Part shown: positions 9,523-19,226 of the stretch, piece by piece
Layout of the letters: the number at the start of each line of letters is the position of its first letter
How positions within the stretch are numbered: the stretch's first letter is position 1
From: Labilibaculum filiforme
GTDB taxonomy: Bacteria; Bacteroidota; Bacteroidia; Bacteroidales; Marinifilaceae
Length of the DNA stretch: 64,000 bases
Direction: 5' to 3'
NCBI RefSeq assembly: GCF_002843315.1
Contig: NZ_MVDD01000008.1
Span: forward strand, 62,001-126,000
The notes under the pieces: model-generated
What the model saw: only the letters and a program-made list of their open reading frames with translations
Told to the model about the DNA's origin: nothing
Databases searched by the model: none
Program-made: the position numbers and the translations under genes

Positions 9523-12159
9523 ATGATATTAAATAAGATATTTCCATTTTGTATTTTTCTCACCCTTTTATCCTGTTCACAGGATGTGAAAAAACATGAG
9601 AATATGAATTTATCCTTCGAAGAAAGAGCGGAAAACTTGGTTTCACAGATGACATTGGCCGAAAAAGTTTCTCAGATGAGTTACGAATCGCCAGCCATTG
9701 ATCGTTTGGAAATTCCTGAACACAATTGGTGGAACGAATGTTTGCATGGAGTTGCACGTGCCGGAGTGGCAACAGTTTTTCCTCAAGCAATTGGAATGGC
9801 AGCCATGTGGGATCGTGAACAAATGTTCGAGGTAGCGAATGCTATTTCCGATGAGGCAAGAGCAAAACATCATCAGTTTGCGGAAAATGGCAAACGTGGA
9901 ATTTATCAGGGATTAACTTTTTGGACTCCCAATGTAAATATTTTTAGAGATCCTCGTTGGGGAAGAGGAATGGAAACCTATGGCGAAGATCCTTATTTGA
10001 CAGGAGAACTAGGTGTTCAGTTTATTAAAGGTTTACAAGGCGATGATGATACTTACTATAAGGTAATTGCGACTGCAAAGCATTTTGTAGTTCATAGCGG
10101 ACCAGAAGCAGAAAGACATAGTTTTAATGCTACGCCCAGTCAGTACGACATGCTGAATACTTACAGTCCTCACTTTAAAAAAGTGATTCAGGAAGGTGGT
10201 GTGTATTCGGTAATGTGTGCTTACAACAGTTACAATGGTTTGCCTTGTTGTGGAAATAAATCTTTAAGCAATCTTTTGCGCGAAGAATGGGGATTTAAAG
10301 GATATATTGTATCGGATTGCTGGGCAATTAATGATTTCTACATGCCAGATGCACATGCGGTTACATCTTCGCAACAGGAAGCCGCAGCAATGGCAGTAAA
10401 AGCAGGAACCGATTTAAATTGTGGTAATTCGTATCCTTCTTTAGTTGAAGCAGTTAAGAATGGTTTGATTTCAGAGGCTGAGCTAGATATTTCGGTGAAG
10501 AGATTATTGCTTGCCCGTTTAAAGTTGGGATTATTTGCACCTAAGGGAGCGGTGAAATATGAAAAGATATCCTACGATGTGGTCGATTCGGAAATGCATC
10601 GGTTGTTGGCATTACAAACTGCCAGAAAATCGATGGTTCTTCTAAAAAATGAGAACAAATTACTTCCTCTTAATAAATCAATCCAAAAAGTAGCGGTAAT
10701 TGGTTCTAATGCCAACGATTTGGAAGTTTTATTGGGGAATTACAATGGTTATCCATCTGCGCCAGTTACTCCATTGGAGGGAATCAAGCAAAAATTACCA
10801 AATGCTGAAGTAAAGTATGCGGTAGGATGTAAATTGGCCGAGGGTTTGCCAATTTTTGAAGCCATACCAGCTTCCGTTTTATTTACCGATGAAACTTGTA
10901 AAACAAATGGTTTATCTGCAGAATATTTTAACAATAAAGAATTAAAAGGCGAAGCAAGTCATACGAGAATCGATTCGAATGTTGATTTTATTTGGGGAAC
11001 AACTCCACCTTTTGAAGACTTAGCTTACGACCAATTTTCGGCACGCTGGAAAGGTGTTATTAAAGTGGAGGAATCAGGCGATTACGCATTGGGTGGCGAA
11101 GGATTTTTAGGAATTAAAATATTCTTTCAAGATTCTTTGTTGATTTCCAGAAGTGAGGTTCATCATCCGCATAAAGAATACGAATATGTGCATTTAGAAG
11201 CTAACAAGCCATATTCTATTCAATTGGAATACATTCAGGACAACACCGAGCATGCTATGATGCGCCTTTTGTGGGAAAAACCAAATAGTAATTTAGCCGA
11301 TGAGGCCATTGCAATTGCTAAAGAAGCGGAGGTTGTAATTTTCTGTATGGGAATTAGTCCTTTGCTGGAAGGCGAGGAAATGAAGGTGAAAGTGGATGGT
11401 TTTGCTCACGGAGACAGATTAAATATCAAGCTTCCGGCAACACAAACTGCTTTAATGAAGGAAATCAAGAAATTGGGGAAACCAATGGTTTTGGTTTTAC
11501 TAAATGGAAGTGCTTTGGCTGTTAATTGGGAAAATGAAAACATACCTGCAATAGTAGAAGCGTGGTATCCTGGTCAGGCCGGAGGTACTGCAATTGCCGA
11601 TGTTTTGTTTGGCGATTACAATCCTGCTGGTCGTTTGCCATTAACTTTTTATAAGAGTGTTGACGATATTCCTGCTTTTAGCGATTACGATATGAAAGGA
11701 AAAACCTATCGTTATTTCGAAGGAGAAGCTTTATACGATTTCGGTTTTGGCTTGTCTTATTCTGATTTTACTTATTCGAACTTAAAAGCTCCAGATCATA
11801 TTGCTCCAGGCGATTGTGTGGAAATATCGGTAGATGTAACTAATAATAGTAAAATTGATGGGGAAGAGGTAATTCAGTGTTATGCATCGAATCCGCAAGC
11901 TGGAGGAGTAAATCCAAATCGTTCGTTAGTCGAATTTCAACGAGTGATGATAAAAGCGGGCGAAAGTAAAACCATTCATTTTACCATCGAAGCGTCTCAA
12001 TTAACTATTGTCGATAATCAATTCAAAGAAATGGTGATGGCTGGTGAATTAAAAATCTCGCTTGGTGGAGCTCAGCCCAATTTGCAACGAATTAAGGAAC
12101 GAAAAGTACTAACAAAAAACATACTGGTTGAAGGTTCTGCCTGTGAAATGGGCAAATAA
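9523..12159 (+). CDS. GH3 beta-xylosidase-like enzyme with PA14 insert
   Basis: An 878-residue protein with a lipoprotein-type signal (FLTLLSCSQ). The GH3 N-terminal barrel carries nucleophile Asp265 in GYIVSDCWAIND. The alpha/beta sandwich domain is interrupted at about 460-590 by a PA14 domain (from GLSAEYFNN to MMRLLWEKP). A C-terminal fibronectin-like domain ends the protein. Family members of this layout are exo-acting, releasing xylose (some also glucose or arabinose) from non-reducing ends. The WNECLHGVARAG segment is typical of the xylosidase branch. It is expected in the periplasm. It is the likely partner of the upstream GH10; the exact sugar specificity is inferred from the locus. 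Confidence 0.9.
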   Translation: MILNKIFPFCIFLTLLSCSQDVKKHENMNLSFEERAENLVSQMTLAEKVSQMSYESPAIDRLEIPEHNWWNECLHGVARAGVATVFPQAIGMAAMWDREQMFEVANAISDEARAKHHQFAENGKRGIYQGLTFWTPNVNIFRDPRWGRGMETYGEDPYLTGELGVQFIKGLQGDDDTYYKVIATAKHFVVHSGPEAERHSFNATPSQYDMLNTYSPHFKKVIQEGGVYSVMCAYNSYNGLPCCGNKSLSNLLREEWGFKGYIVSDCWAINDFYMPDAHAVTSSQQEAAAMAVKAGTDLNCGNSYPSLVEAVKNGLISEAELDISVKRLLLARLKLGLFAPKGAVKYEKISYDVVDSEMHRLLALQTARKSMVLLKNENKLLPLNKSIQKVAVIGSNANDLEVLLGNYNGYPSAPVTPLEGIKQKLPNAEVKYAVGCKLAEGLPIFEAIPASVLFTDETCKTNGLSAEYFNNKELKGEASHTRIDSNVDFIWGTTPPFEDLAYDQFSARWKGVIKVEESGDYALGGEGFLGIKIFFQDSLLISRSEVHHPHKEYEYVHLEANKPYSIQLEYIQDNTEHAMMRLLWEKPNSNLADEAIAIAKEAEVVIFCMGISPLLEGEEMKVKVDGFAHGDRLNIKLPATQTALMKEIKKLGKPMVLVLLNGSALAVNWENENIPAIVEAWYPGQAGGTAIADVLFGDYNPAGRLPLTFYKSVDDIPAFSDYDMKGKTYRYFEGEALYDFGFGLSYSDFTYSNLKAPDHIAPGDCVEISVDVTNNSKIDGEEVIQCYASNPQAGGVNPNRSLVEFQRVMIKAGESKTIHFTIEASQLTIVDNQFKEMVMAGELKISLGGAQPNLQRIKERKVLTKNILVEGSACEMGK

Positions 12160-12188
12160 GTAAAACCTTATTTCACAGCTTAAATTTA

Positions 12189-12217
12189 TAGCACTTCATG
12201 TTACAAATGAAGTGCTA
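12189..12217 (+). terminator. hairpin after the GH3 gene, possible terminator
   Basis: Perfect 11-bp stem (TAGCACTTCAT / ATGAAGTGCTA) with a 7-nt loop, 29 bp after the GH3 stop. No T-run follows at once; a run of T appears about 15 bp later. It may end the GH3 transcript or act as a processing site. The rest of 12218-12448 shows no gene. Confidence 0.5.
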
Positions 12218-12448
12218 CAGCCAATTCTTTGTGCTTTTTTTAAGGGTGTTGTGTAGAGTTTGAATTGATAACAATGGTTCGGGAAGTTTTTGTAAGTATT
12301 TGATATCTAGAGTGTTTTGTTTATTGGTGCGAATCATTTAAGGTTCTGAAGATAAGTGAGATATGAATTAGTCTTGTGTCTTACATCTCATGTTTAACGA
12401 TCTATTGTGATAAAATACAGTGATTAAATAGAATTATAATAATACAAT

Positions 12449-13915
12449 ATGAGTGAGTCGGCAAAAATTTCGATAAAAGAAAAGATAGGGTATAGTTTGG
12501 GTGATTTGGCTGCCAATCTAATTTTTCAAACCCTAATGACTTTCTTGGCATTCTTTTATACCGATGTGTATAAAATTCCGCCAGCTACGGCTTCTGCAAT
12601 CATTTTTGCGGGAGGAATGATAGGTGCTTTTTTTAATCCAGTTATGGGTGTAATAGCCGATAGAACCAAAACAAAATGGGGAAAGTTTCGTCCGTGGATT
12701 TTATGGACTGCCGTACCTTTTGGCGCAATGGCTATGCTAGCCTTTAGCACGCCAGATTTCGGTCCATCGGGTAAAGTTATTTATGCTTTGGTTACCTACA
12801 TTTTATTGGTGATGGTATATTCGGCTAGTAACTTGCCTTATTCGGCTTTAAGTGGGGTGATTACGGGCGATATGAAAGAGCGAAACAGTATCTCATCCTA
12901 TCGTTTTGTGGCAGTAATGATTGCTCAGTTTATTGTACAAGCACTGCTTTTGCCACTGGTATTAATTCTTGGCGATGGCGATAAAACAGTTGGTTTCGAG
13001 AATACAATCGGAATTTTTGCAGTAGTAGGAGTCATCTTTCTTTTAATCACTTTTCTTACAACCAAAGAGAGAATTGTTCCTAATGCAGAGCAAAATACAA
13101 GTGTAAAACAAGATTTTGCTGATTTGTTTAAAAACAGACCTTGGATTGCCATGTTGATTTTAACAATTTTCATTTTCATTACGCTTTCTCTTAAGGGGGG
13201 AATGTATGTGTACTATTTCGAAAATTATTTAGACGAGCAAGCACTGGCTAGCTTCTTAAATAATATTGGTTTTAATAGTTTCATCGATGGATTGAATAGT
13301 CTTCTAACCAATATGGGATTAGTAGGCTTTCATTGGCCCGAAGATGTTTCTACGTCTGGTTTTAGTTTGTTTAATGCCTCAGGGATCATTTTCATGATTA
13401 TTGGAATTGGATTTTCGAAGTTCTTCGCCGATAAATTTGGTAAACGGGATGCATTTGGAACCAGTTTATTTCTTTCGGCATTGTGTCTATTGGCTTTCTA
13501 TTTCTATTCTCCACAATCTATAGCAATTGTATTTATTAGTCAGATGGTGCATGGTTTCTTCTACGGAATATCAACGCCACTACTTTGGGCGATGATTGCC
13601 GATGTAGCCGATTATTCCGAATGGAAAAATCACCGACGAGCTACAGCAATTATCTTTTCAGCAATGATATTTGGTTTAAAAGCCGGATTGAGTATTGGTG
13701 GCGCTTTGGTGGCAGGAATTTTAGCCATGTATGGATACAATGAGCAATTACTTGCCCAATCAGCAGAAACAGTTGGGGGAATAAAATTAGCAATGAGTGT
13801 ATTGCCAACCCTAACTTTTTGTGTGAGTGTTGCCTGTCTTTTCTTTTACGATATCGATAAGAAAAAAGAAATACAGATAGAAAAAGAACTAACGCTTCGC
13901 AGACAAAATGCATAA
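12449..13915 (+). CDS. GPH-family sugar:cation symporter (xyloside permease)
   Basis: A 488-residue inner-membrane protein with about 12 hydrophobic segments. The N-terminus (KIGYSLGDLAANLIFQ) and the loop GVIADRTKTKWGKFRPWILW are hallmarks of the MelB/XynT-type glycoside-pentoside-hexuronide symporters of the major facilitator superfamily. It probably takes up xylose, arabinose or short xylo-oligosaccharides from the periplasm. It is preceded by a 290-bp gap and so may have its own promoter. Its stop is 20 bp upstream of the chosen start of the second GH10. Confidence 0.9.
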   Translation: MSESAKISIKEKIGYSLGDLAANLIFQTLMTFLAFFYTDVYKIPPATASAIIFAGGMIGAFFNPVMGVIADRTKTKWGKFRPWILWTAVPFGAMAMLAFSTPDFGPSGKVIYALVTYILLVMVYSASNLPYSALSGVITGDMKERNSISSYRFVAVMIAQFIVQALLLPLVLILGDGDKTVGFENTIGIFAVVGVIFLLITFLTTKERIVPNAEQNTSVKQDFADLFKNRPWIAMLILTIFIFITLSLKGGMYVYYFENYLDEQALASFLNNIGFNSFIDGLNSLLTNMGLVGFHWPEDVSTSGFSLFNASGIIFMIIGIGFSKFFADKFGKRDAFGTSLFLSALCLLAFYFYSPQSIAIVFISQMVHGFFYGISTPLLWAMIADVADYSEWKNHRRATAIIFSAMIFGLKAGLSIGGALVAGILAMYGYNEQLLAQSAETVGGIKLAMSVLPTLTFCVSVACLFFYDIDKKKEIQIEKELTLRRQNA

Positions 13916-13934
13916 CCCTTTAAATAGACAAATT

Positions 13935-15074
13935 ATGACACTAAGAAATTATACGAAAGGACTTTTATTGATTTGCGTAGTCTCTGCAATCATGAGTGCT
14001 TGTTCAGAAAATAAATGCACATCCGAAGAGGGGCTGAAAGATGCTTTTCAAGGATCTTACCTAATTGGAACGGCATTAAATACTCCTCAAATTTTGGGTG
14101 AAGATAGTTTAGCGCTTCAAGTGGTAACAAAGCATTTTAACACTATTGTTGCCGAAAACTGCATGAAAAGTGAGGTAGTACAACCGGAAGAAGGCAAATT
14201 TGATTTTAACTTATCGGATAAATTTGTTGAATTCGGAGAAAAAAACAAGATGTTCATCACTGGGCATACCTTAGTTTGGCATTCGCAAGCTCCGGCTTGG
14301 TTCTTTGTCGATAGCTTAGGAAATGATGTTAGTCGCGACGTGATGATCGAGCGCATGAGAACACACATTTCAACAGTTGTTGGTCGTTACAAAGGTCGCG
14401 TAAAAGGCTGGGATGTGGTGAACGAAACCATTATGGAAGACGGAAGCTTTCGCGATAGCAAGTTGGTTCAGATTATTGGAGAAGACTTTGTAAAATTGGC
14501 TTTTCAGTTTGCGCACGAGGCCGATCCCGAAGCTGAATTGTATTACAATGATTATTCCATGTCTATTCCTGCTAAGCGCGACGGTGTTATTCGTATGGTA
14601 AAAAGTTTGCAGGAAGCTGGAGTTAGAATCGATGGAATTGGAATGCAGGCGCATAGCTCAATAACCACTCCTGATAGGAACGAATTTGAAAAAAGTATAG
14701 AAGCGTTTGCGAGTTTAGGAGTGAAGGTGATGATTACCGAATTGGATATTTCGGTATTGCCTTTTCCAGATTTAAATGTTGGAGCAGATGTAGCAAAGAG
14801 TTATGAGTTTAAACCAGAGCTAAATCCATACCCAACGGAACTTCCTGATTCAATTTCTGTTCAGTTAAATAATAGATATGTTGAATTTTTCGAATTGTTC
14901 AACAAACATCAGGATAAAATTAGTAGGGTAACTTTTTGGGGAGTTAACGATTTACAAACTTGGCGTAACAATTGGCCCGTATCCGGAAGAACTGATTATC
15001 CTTTGCTATTTGATAGAAACAGTAAGGAGAAATCAGCAGTTCAGGCAATCATTAATTTAAGAAAAAAATTATAG
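13935..15074 (+). CDS. GH10 endo-1,4-beta-xylanase lipoprotein (second copy)
   Basis: A 379-residue protein. The ATG at 13935 is preferred over one at 13908, which overlaps the permease stop, because the lipoprotein signal (LLLICVVSAIMSACSEN) then sits at the normal distance. The single GH10 barrel has HTLVWHSQAPAWF, acid/base Glu164 in WDVVNETIMEDG and nucleophile Glu269 in VMITELDIS. It lacks the fibronectin-like domain of the first GH10, so it is more likely a periplasmic enzyme that shortens imported oligosaccharides, while the first works outside. That division of labour is inferred. Confidence 0.92.
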   Translation: MTLRNYTKGLLLICVVSAIMSACSENKCTSEEGLKDAFQGSYLIGTALNTPQILGEDSLALQVVTKHFNTIVAENCMKSEVVQPEEGKFDFNLSDKFVEFGEKNKMFITGHTLVWHSQAPAWFFVDSLGNDVSRDVMIERMRTHISTVVGRYKGRVKGWDVVNETIMEDGSFRDSKLVQIIGEDFVKLAFQFAHEADPEAELYYNDYSMSIPAKRDGVIRMVKSLQEAGVRIDGIGMQAHSSITTPDRNEFEKSIEAFASLGVKVMITELDISVLPFPDLNVGADVAKSYEFKPELNPYPTELPDSISVQLNNRYVEFFELFNKHQDKISRVTFWGVNDLQTWRNNWPVSGRTDYPLLFDRNSKEKSAVQAIINLRKKL

Positions 15075-15114
15075 CATAATTCGCGTAGTTGGGATTATAA
15101 GTCAGAGTCTGGAT

Positions 15115-15162
15115 ACCAATTGTGAGCTTAACAAGATTTGGCTGGCTTAAGCCACGATTGGT
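15115..15162 (+). other. long intergenic hairpin between GH10 and GH43
   Basis: Arms ACCAATTGTGAGCTTAA (15115-15131) and TTAAGCCACGATTGGT (15147-15162) pair over 16 positions with one bulge and one G-T pair, with a 15-nt loop. No T-run follows, so an RNA-processing or stability element is as likely as a terminator. Confidence 0.5.
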
Positions 15163-15204
15163 TTCAAGAATAATTCAGATTGAATTGAGATTAATATAAC
15201 TAGA

Positions 15205-16170
15205 ATGAAAGAACCAAAGTACTTAGTAGAAGATTTATATACTGCAGATCCGGCAGCGCATGTTTTTAATGGAAAACTGTATATTTATCCATCTCACGAT
15301 ATCGAAACAGGTATGCCTGAGAACGATAATGGCGATCATTTTGCGATGAGAGATTACCATGTTTATTCGATGGAGGAGATAGATGGAAAAGTAACTGATC
15401 ATGGTGTTATTTTGGATGTGGATGATGTGCCTTGGTCGGGCAGACAAATGTGGGCACCAGCAGCTGCCGCTAAAAATGGAAAGTATTACTTCTATTTTCC
15501 GCTGAAGGATAAAAACGACATTTTTAGAATTGGAGCCGCGGTAAGCGATAAACCCGAAGGTCCTTTTATTGCTGAAAAGCATCCAATTATGGGAAGTTAT
15601 AGTATCGACCCTGGAATGTTTGAAGAGAATGGCGAGCATTACATGTATTTTGGTGGAATTTGGGGAGGTCAGCTACAGCGTTACCGCGATAATAAAGCTA
15701 TTGAAGTAGGTGCAGAACCTGCCGATGAGGAACCTGCTTTGTGTGCAAAAGTGGTGAGAATGGCCGACGATTTATTGGAGTTTGCTGAGGAGCCAAAAGA
15801 TGTTGTGATTTTAGATGAGGATGGAAATCCATTAAAAGCTGGTGATCACGATCGTCGTTTTTTCGAAGCTGCTAAAATGCATAAATACAAGGAAAAATAT
15901 TACTTCTCCTACTCTACGGGTAACACGCACTTATTGTGTTACGCCATTGGAGATAATCCTTATGGACCATTTACCTATAAAGGGGAAATTTTATCGCCGG
16001 TCGTAGGTTGGACTACTCATCATTCCATTTGTGAATTTAAGGGCAAATGGTATCTTTTTTATCACGATTGCAAACCATCAGGGGGCAAGACCTGGTTGCG
16101 AAGTGTAAAGTTTGTGGAATTGGAATACAACGAAGATGGTACTATTAAACCATTGGATGGAATGTCCTAA
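15205..16170 (+). CDS. GH43 beta-xylosidase without signal peptide
   Basis: A 321-residue protein with no export signal, so cytoplasmic. The five-bladed propeller of GH43 is clear, with catalytic base Asp in YTADPAAHVFNGKLYIYP (about residue 16), the pKa-modulating Asp in YSIDPGMF (about 135) and the acid Glu in FFEAAKMHKY (about 224). It resembles GH43 subfamily 1, whose members are mostly exo-beta-xylosidases. Located next to the permease and second xylanase, it would finish imported xylo-oligosaccharides to xylose. Subfamily assignment is from memory. Confidence 0.87.
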   Translation: MKEPKYLVEDLYTADPAAHVFNGKLYIYPSHDIETGMPENDNGDHFAMRDYHVYSMEEIDGKVTDHGVILDVDDVPWSGRQMWAPAAAAKNGKYYFYFPLKDKNDIFRIGAAVSDKPEGPFIAEKHPIMGSYSIDPGMFEENGEHYMYFGGIWGGQLQRYRDNKAIEVGAEPADEEPALCAKVVRMADDLLEFAEEPKDVVILDEDGNPLKAGDHDRRFFEAAKMHKYKEKYYFSYSTGNTHLLCYAIGDNPYGPFTYKGEILSPVVGWTTHHSICEFKGKWYLFYHDCKPSGGKTWLRSVKFVELEYNEDGTIKPLDGMS

Positions 16171-16202
16171 GCAATTCTGTTTTTTTAAATAGGTTAGTTG
16201 GT

Positions 16203-16242
16203 AAAGGTGTGTTGGGAGAGTATTTCAATGCACCTTTTTTTA
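16203..16242 (+). terminator. intrinsic terminator after the first GH43
   Basis: A 12-bp stem (AAAGGTGTGTTG / CAATGCACCTTT, two G-U pairs) with an 11-nt loop, running into TTTTTTTATA. Confidence 0.75.
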
Positions 16243-16266
16243 TAACTTCAACTTTAAAATATTAAT

Positions 16267-17976
16267 ATGACTGCTTCTTTTAATAAAGGTTTTTTACTGA
16301 TTTTAATTTTAAGCTGGTTTAGCTCTTGCTCTTTCCACGAAATGGCAAGGAATTCGGCTAGCTTTTCCTATTTTAAATACGAGGGAAAAGATTCCTTTTA
16401 CACGGATAATCAGTTGGATTCAAATGAATTTTACAATCCAATTTTGCCTGGATTTTATCCTGATCCATCCATCTGTAAAAAGGGAGATGATTTCTATTTG
16501 GTGAACTCCAGTTTTTCTTTTTTTCCCGGAATTCCAATTTTTCACAGCACCAATATAACAGATTGGGAGCAGTTGGGACATGTTTTAAATCGCCCATCGC
16601 AATTGAATCTAGATTCATTAGGTATTTCTCAAGGTGTTTTTGCCCCTGCAATTAGCTTCAATAAATTCAACGATACTTTTTATTTGATTGGCACAGTGGT
16701 TGGCGGAAAAAACAACTTTATTGTGAAGACCAAAGATCCTGCAGGCAAATGGAGCGAGCCAATTTGGCTTCCTAAAATAGAGGGAATCGATCCTTCTTTG
16801 TTTATCGATGAGGATGGAAAAGCTTATATCGTTCACAATTCTGAACCTAATGAAGAGGCTCTTTACGATGGACACAGAGCCATTCGGATGTGGCAGTACG
16901 ATTTGGCTACCGATAAGGTAATTGGCAAAGGGAAAGTACTTGTAAACGGTGGTACTGATATCCGTAAAAAACCAATTTGGATCGAAGGTCCGCACCTTTA
17001 TAAAATAAAAGATTACTATTATTTGATGTGTGCCGAAGGTGGAACCGCTGAAGATCATTCCGAAGTAATTTTTCGAAGCAAAGAAGTGGAAGGACCTTAC
17101 ATTTCCTACGAAAATAATCCAATTTTATCGCAACGTCAGTTGAGTTCTGATAGAGAATATCCGGTGACTTGTACCGGTCATGCCGATATTATTCAAGATA
17201 ATAATGGCGATTGGTGGGGCGTGTTTTTAGGCTGTAGACCTTATGGCGATAATTATTTTAATACCGGACGCGAGACTTTTTTATTGCCTGTTAGTTGGAA
17301 AGATGGATGGCCGGTATTTTTAGAAGCTGATAAAGCCGTTGGCCTGATACAAGAAAAAACGGGTTTGGTTTCAACAATTGAAGAATCCGATCTTGTTCCC
17401 AATGGGATTTTTACAAAAACAGATTATTTCGATTCGGATACCTTGGGTTTGGAGTGGAATTTTATTCGTACACCACACACGAAATGGTATCGTATCAATT
17501 CACAGAAAAATGTTTTAGAAATCGATTTAATCGAAACCAACATTTATGAAAAAGGGAATCCAGCTTTTATTGGTCGACGACAACAACATGCTAATTTCGA
17601 GGTGCAGGTTGCAATGGAATTTAATCCTGTTAAAGATAAAGAAGTAGCTGGTTTGGTCTGTTTTCAGAACGAATCGCATCATTTTTTCTTTGGAAAAGTA
17701 CAGGAAAAGGGCAAAACTTATCTTCATTTAGAAAAGGCTATTTCTGGAGGTAAAACTCCAGAAAAGCTGGTTATTAATCAATTGGAGCTGATTGATAATT
17801 CGAAAGTATCGCTTAAAATAGAAGGCAAAGGCAAATATTACAATTTTTACTATTCGCTTGACGCTGAAAACTGGATTTTGTTTGCAGGGAATATTGATGC
17901 AAGTATTCTGAGTACAAAAATTGCAGGAGGTTTTGTTGGTACTTATATCGGAATGTATGCTTCCTCAAATCATTAA
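16267..17976 (+). CDS. GH43 beta-xylosidase/alpha-arabinofuranosidase with C-terminal beta-sandwich
   Basis: A 569-residue lipoprotein (signal ending LSWFSSCSF). The GH43 propeller covers about residues 55-360, with base Asp in PGFYPDPSIC, modulator Asp in EGIDPSLFID and acid Glu in WIEGPHLYK. A C-terminal concanavalin-like GH43_C2 domain (about 380-565) is typical of enzymes removing xylose or arabinose from xylan side chains and ends. The two GH43 genes thus appear to serve the periplasm (this one) and the cytoplasm (the previous one). Confidence 0.88.
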   Translation: MTASFNKGFLLILILSWFSSCSFHEMARNSASFSYFKYEGKDSFYTDNQLDSNEFYNPILPGFYPDPSICKKGDDFYLVNSSFSFFPGIPIFHSTNITDWEQLGHVLNRPSQLNLDSLGISQGVFAPAISFNKFNDTFYLIGTVVGGKNNFIVKTKDPAGKWSEPIWLPKIEGIDPSLFIDEDGKAYIVHNSEPNEEALYDGHRAIRMWQYDLATDKVIGKGKVLVNGGTDIRKKPIWIEGPHLYKIKDYYYLMCAEGGTAEDHSEVIFRSKEVEGPYISYENNPILSQRQLSSDREYPVTCTGHADIIQDNNGDWWGVFLGCRPYGDNYFNTGRETFLLPVSWKDGWPVFLEADKAVGLIQEKTGLVSTIEESDLVPNGIFTKTDYFDSDTLGLEWNFIRTPHTKWYRINSQKNVLEIDLIETNIYEKGNPAFIGRRQQHANFEVQVAMEFNPVKDKEVAGLVCFQNESHHFFFGKVQEKGKTYLHLEKAISGGKTPEKLVINQLELIDNSKVSLKIEGKGKYYNFYYSLDAENWILFAGNIDASILSTKIAGGFVGTYIGMYASSNH

Positions 17977-17988
17977 GTAAGAGCTTAG

Positions 17989-18017
17989 CCCGTCAGCGGT
18001 TTTTTTTACCCTGACGG
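17989..18017. repeat. U-loop hairpin element, copy 1
   Basis: Arms CCGTCAG / CTGACGG enclosing GGT...ACC and a run of T in the loop, 13 bp after the GH43 stop. The same element recurs at 19227 and 19341. The T-run lies inside the loop rather than after the stem, unlike a standard terminator. It is followed each time by TGCTT. Confidence 0.8.
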
Positions 18018-18140
18018 TGCTTCTTTACTATTTATTCCGATGATTCGGCATGGATTTAGGAGCTCGGAATTTGTGCGGAGAAGGATGTATAATGCGAATA
18101 AATATTTACCTATTTCATTCAATAACTAATTATTAAGAAA

Positions 18141-19220
18141 ATGAAAAACCATTTATTACCAATTACACTAGCACTTTTACTTTTTGTTTCTTGTAATAAC
18201 ACAGAAAATAAAACCACCCTTAGTATTCAATCTGACGAATTCTATATTAACGATCAACCAACTCTAAAAGGAAAGGTTTGGAGAAACTATTCTATACAGG
18301 GATTGTTACCCAACGTAAGAATGGTGCAGGGAATTTACGACGATTTAAATCCGGAAACGGTAAACCGTTGGGCTTATCCGGATACTAAAACTTGGGATGC
18401 CAACAGAAATACCAAAGAGTTTATCGAAGCCATGTCTTTGTGGAAGGAGAATGGCTTGCTGGCCTTCACGATTAATTTGCAAGGCGGGAGTCCCGAAGGA
18501 TATTCTAAAACTCAGCCATGGCACAACTCAGCAATAACTGAAAAAGGAGAATTACGTTCGGATTACATGAATCGCTTAAAGCAAATACTGACTGAAGCTG
18601 ATCGTTTGGGAATGGTTGCTATTGTTGGCGTGTACTATTTTGGACAGGAGCGAAGAATGGAAAGTGAAGAGGCCATTAAAACGGGTTTGATTAATGCTGT
18701 TGACTGGATTTTAGAAAATAGTTTTCAGAATGTATTGCTGGAAGTTTGCAACGAAAGTTCATTTCTATATTCTTATTCCATTCTACAAGAGAAGCGAGTG
18801 CATGAGTTGATTAATCTGGCAAAATCACGCCAAGTGGAAGGTAGAAGTTTGTTGGTTGGAACCAGTTTTCTGGGAAATCATATTCCAACAGATACAGTTG
18901 CTGCAGTTTCCGATTTTATTTTAATTCATGGCAATGCTGTTGAAAAATGGGAAGGAATTGTGGAGCAAATAAATAAAACCAAGGCTCTAAAAGGATACAA
19001 AGGACAACCAATTGTGTATAACGAAGATGATCATGAGGATTTTGATCAGCCAATGAATAATTTTGTTGCAGCTACAAGTCAAAAAGTATCTTGGGGATAT
19101 TTCGATTATCGCCGAAAAGGAGAGGCTTTCGAATGCGGTTATCAAAATCCGCCTGTCGATTGGGGAATCAACTCAGAACGTAAAAAGGCATTTTTCAAGA
19201 TCTTAAGCGAGTGGAAATAA
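18141..19220 (+). CDS. TIM-barrel (clan GH-A-like) putative glycoside hydrolase lipoprotein
   Basis: A 359-residue lipoprotein (signal ending LLLFVSCNNT). The chain follows the layout of (beta/alpha)8 hydrolases: NVLLEVCNESSFLYS at about residue 200 resembles the strand-4 acid/base of GH-A enzymes (Asn-Glu pair), and GQPIVYNEDDHEDFDQ near residue 290 is at the position of the nucleophile strand. I cannot place it in a numbered family. In this locus it could act on a xylan decoration, but that is inference. It is flanked on both sides by the U-loop hairpin elements. Confidence 0.65.
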   Translation: MKNHLLPITLALLLFVSCNNTENKTTLSIQSDEFYINDQPTLKGKVWRNYSIQGLLPNVRMVQGIYDDLNPETVNRWAYPDTKTWDANRNTKEFIEAMSLWKENGLLAFTINLQGGSPEGYSKTQPWHNSAITEKGELRSDYMNRLKQILTEADRLGMVAIVGVYYFGQERRMESEEAIKTGLINAVDWILENSFQNVLLEVCNESSFLYSYSILQEKRVHELINLAKSRQVEGRSLLVGTSFLGNHIPTDTVAAVSDFILIHGNAVEKWEGIVEQINKTKALKGYKGQPIVYNEDDHEDFDQPMNNFVAATSQKVSWGYFDYRRKGEAFECGYQNPPVDWGINSERKKAFFKILSEWK

Positions 19221-19226
19221 AATATG

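Noticed and set aside
15235-15639. Minus-strand 134-residue frame
   Set aside because: Fully inside the GH43 gene, which has all catalytic residues; shadow frame.
16618-17058. Minus-strand 146-residue frame
   Set aside because: Antisense to the second GH43; no recognisable domain.
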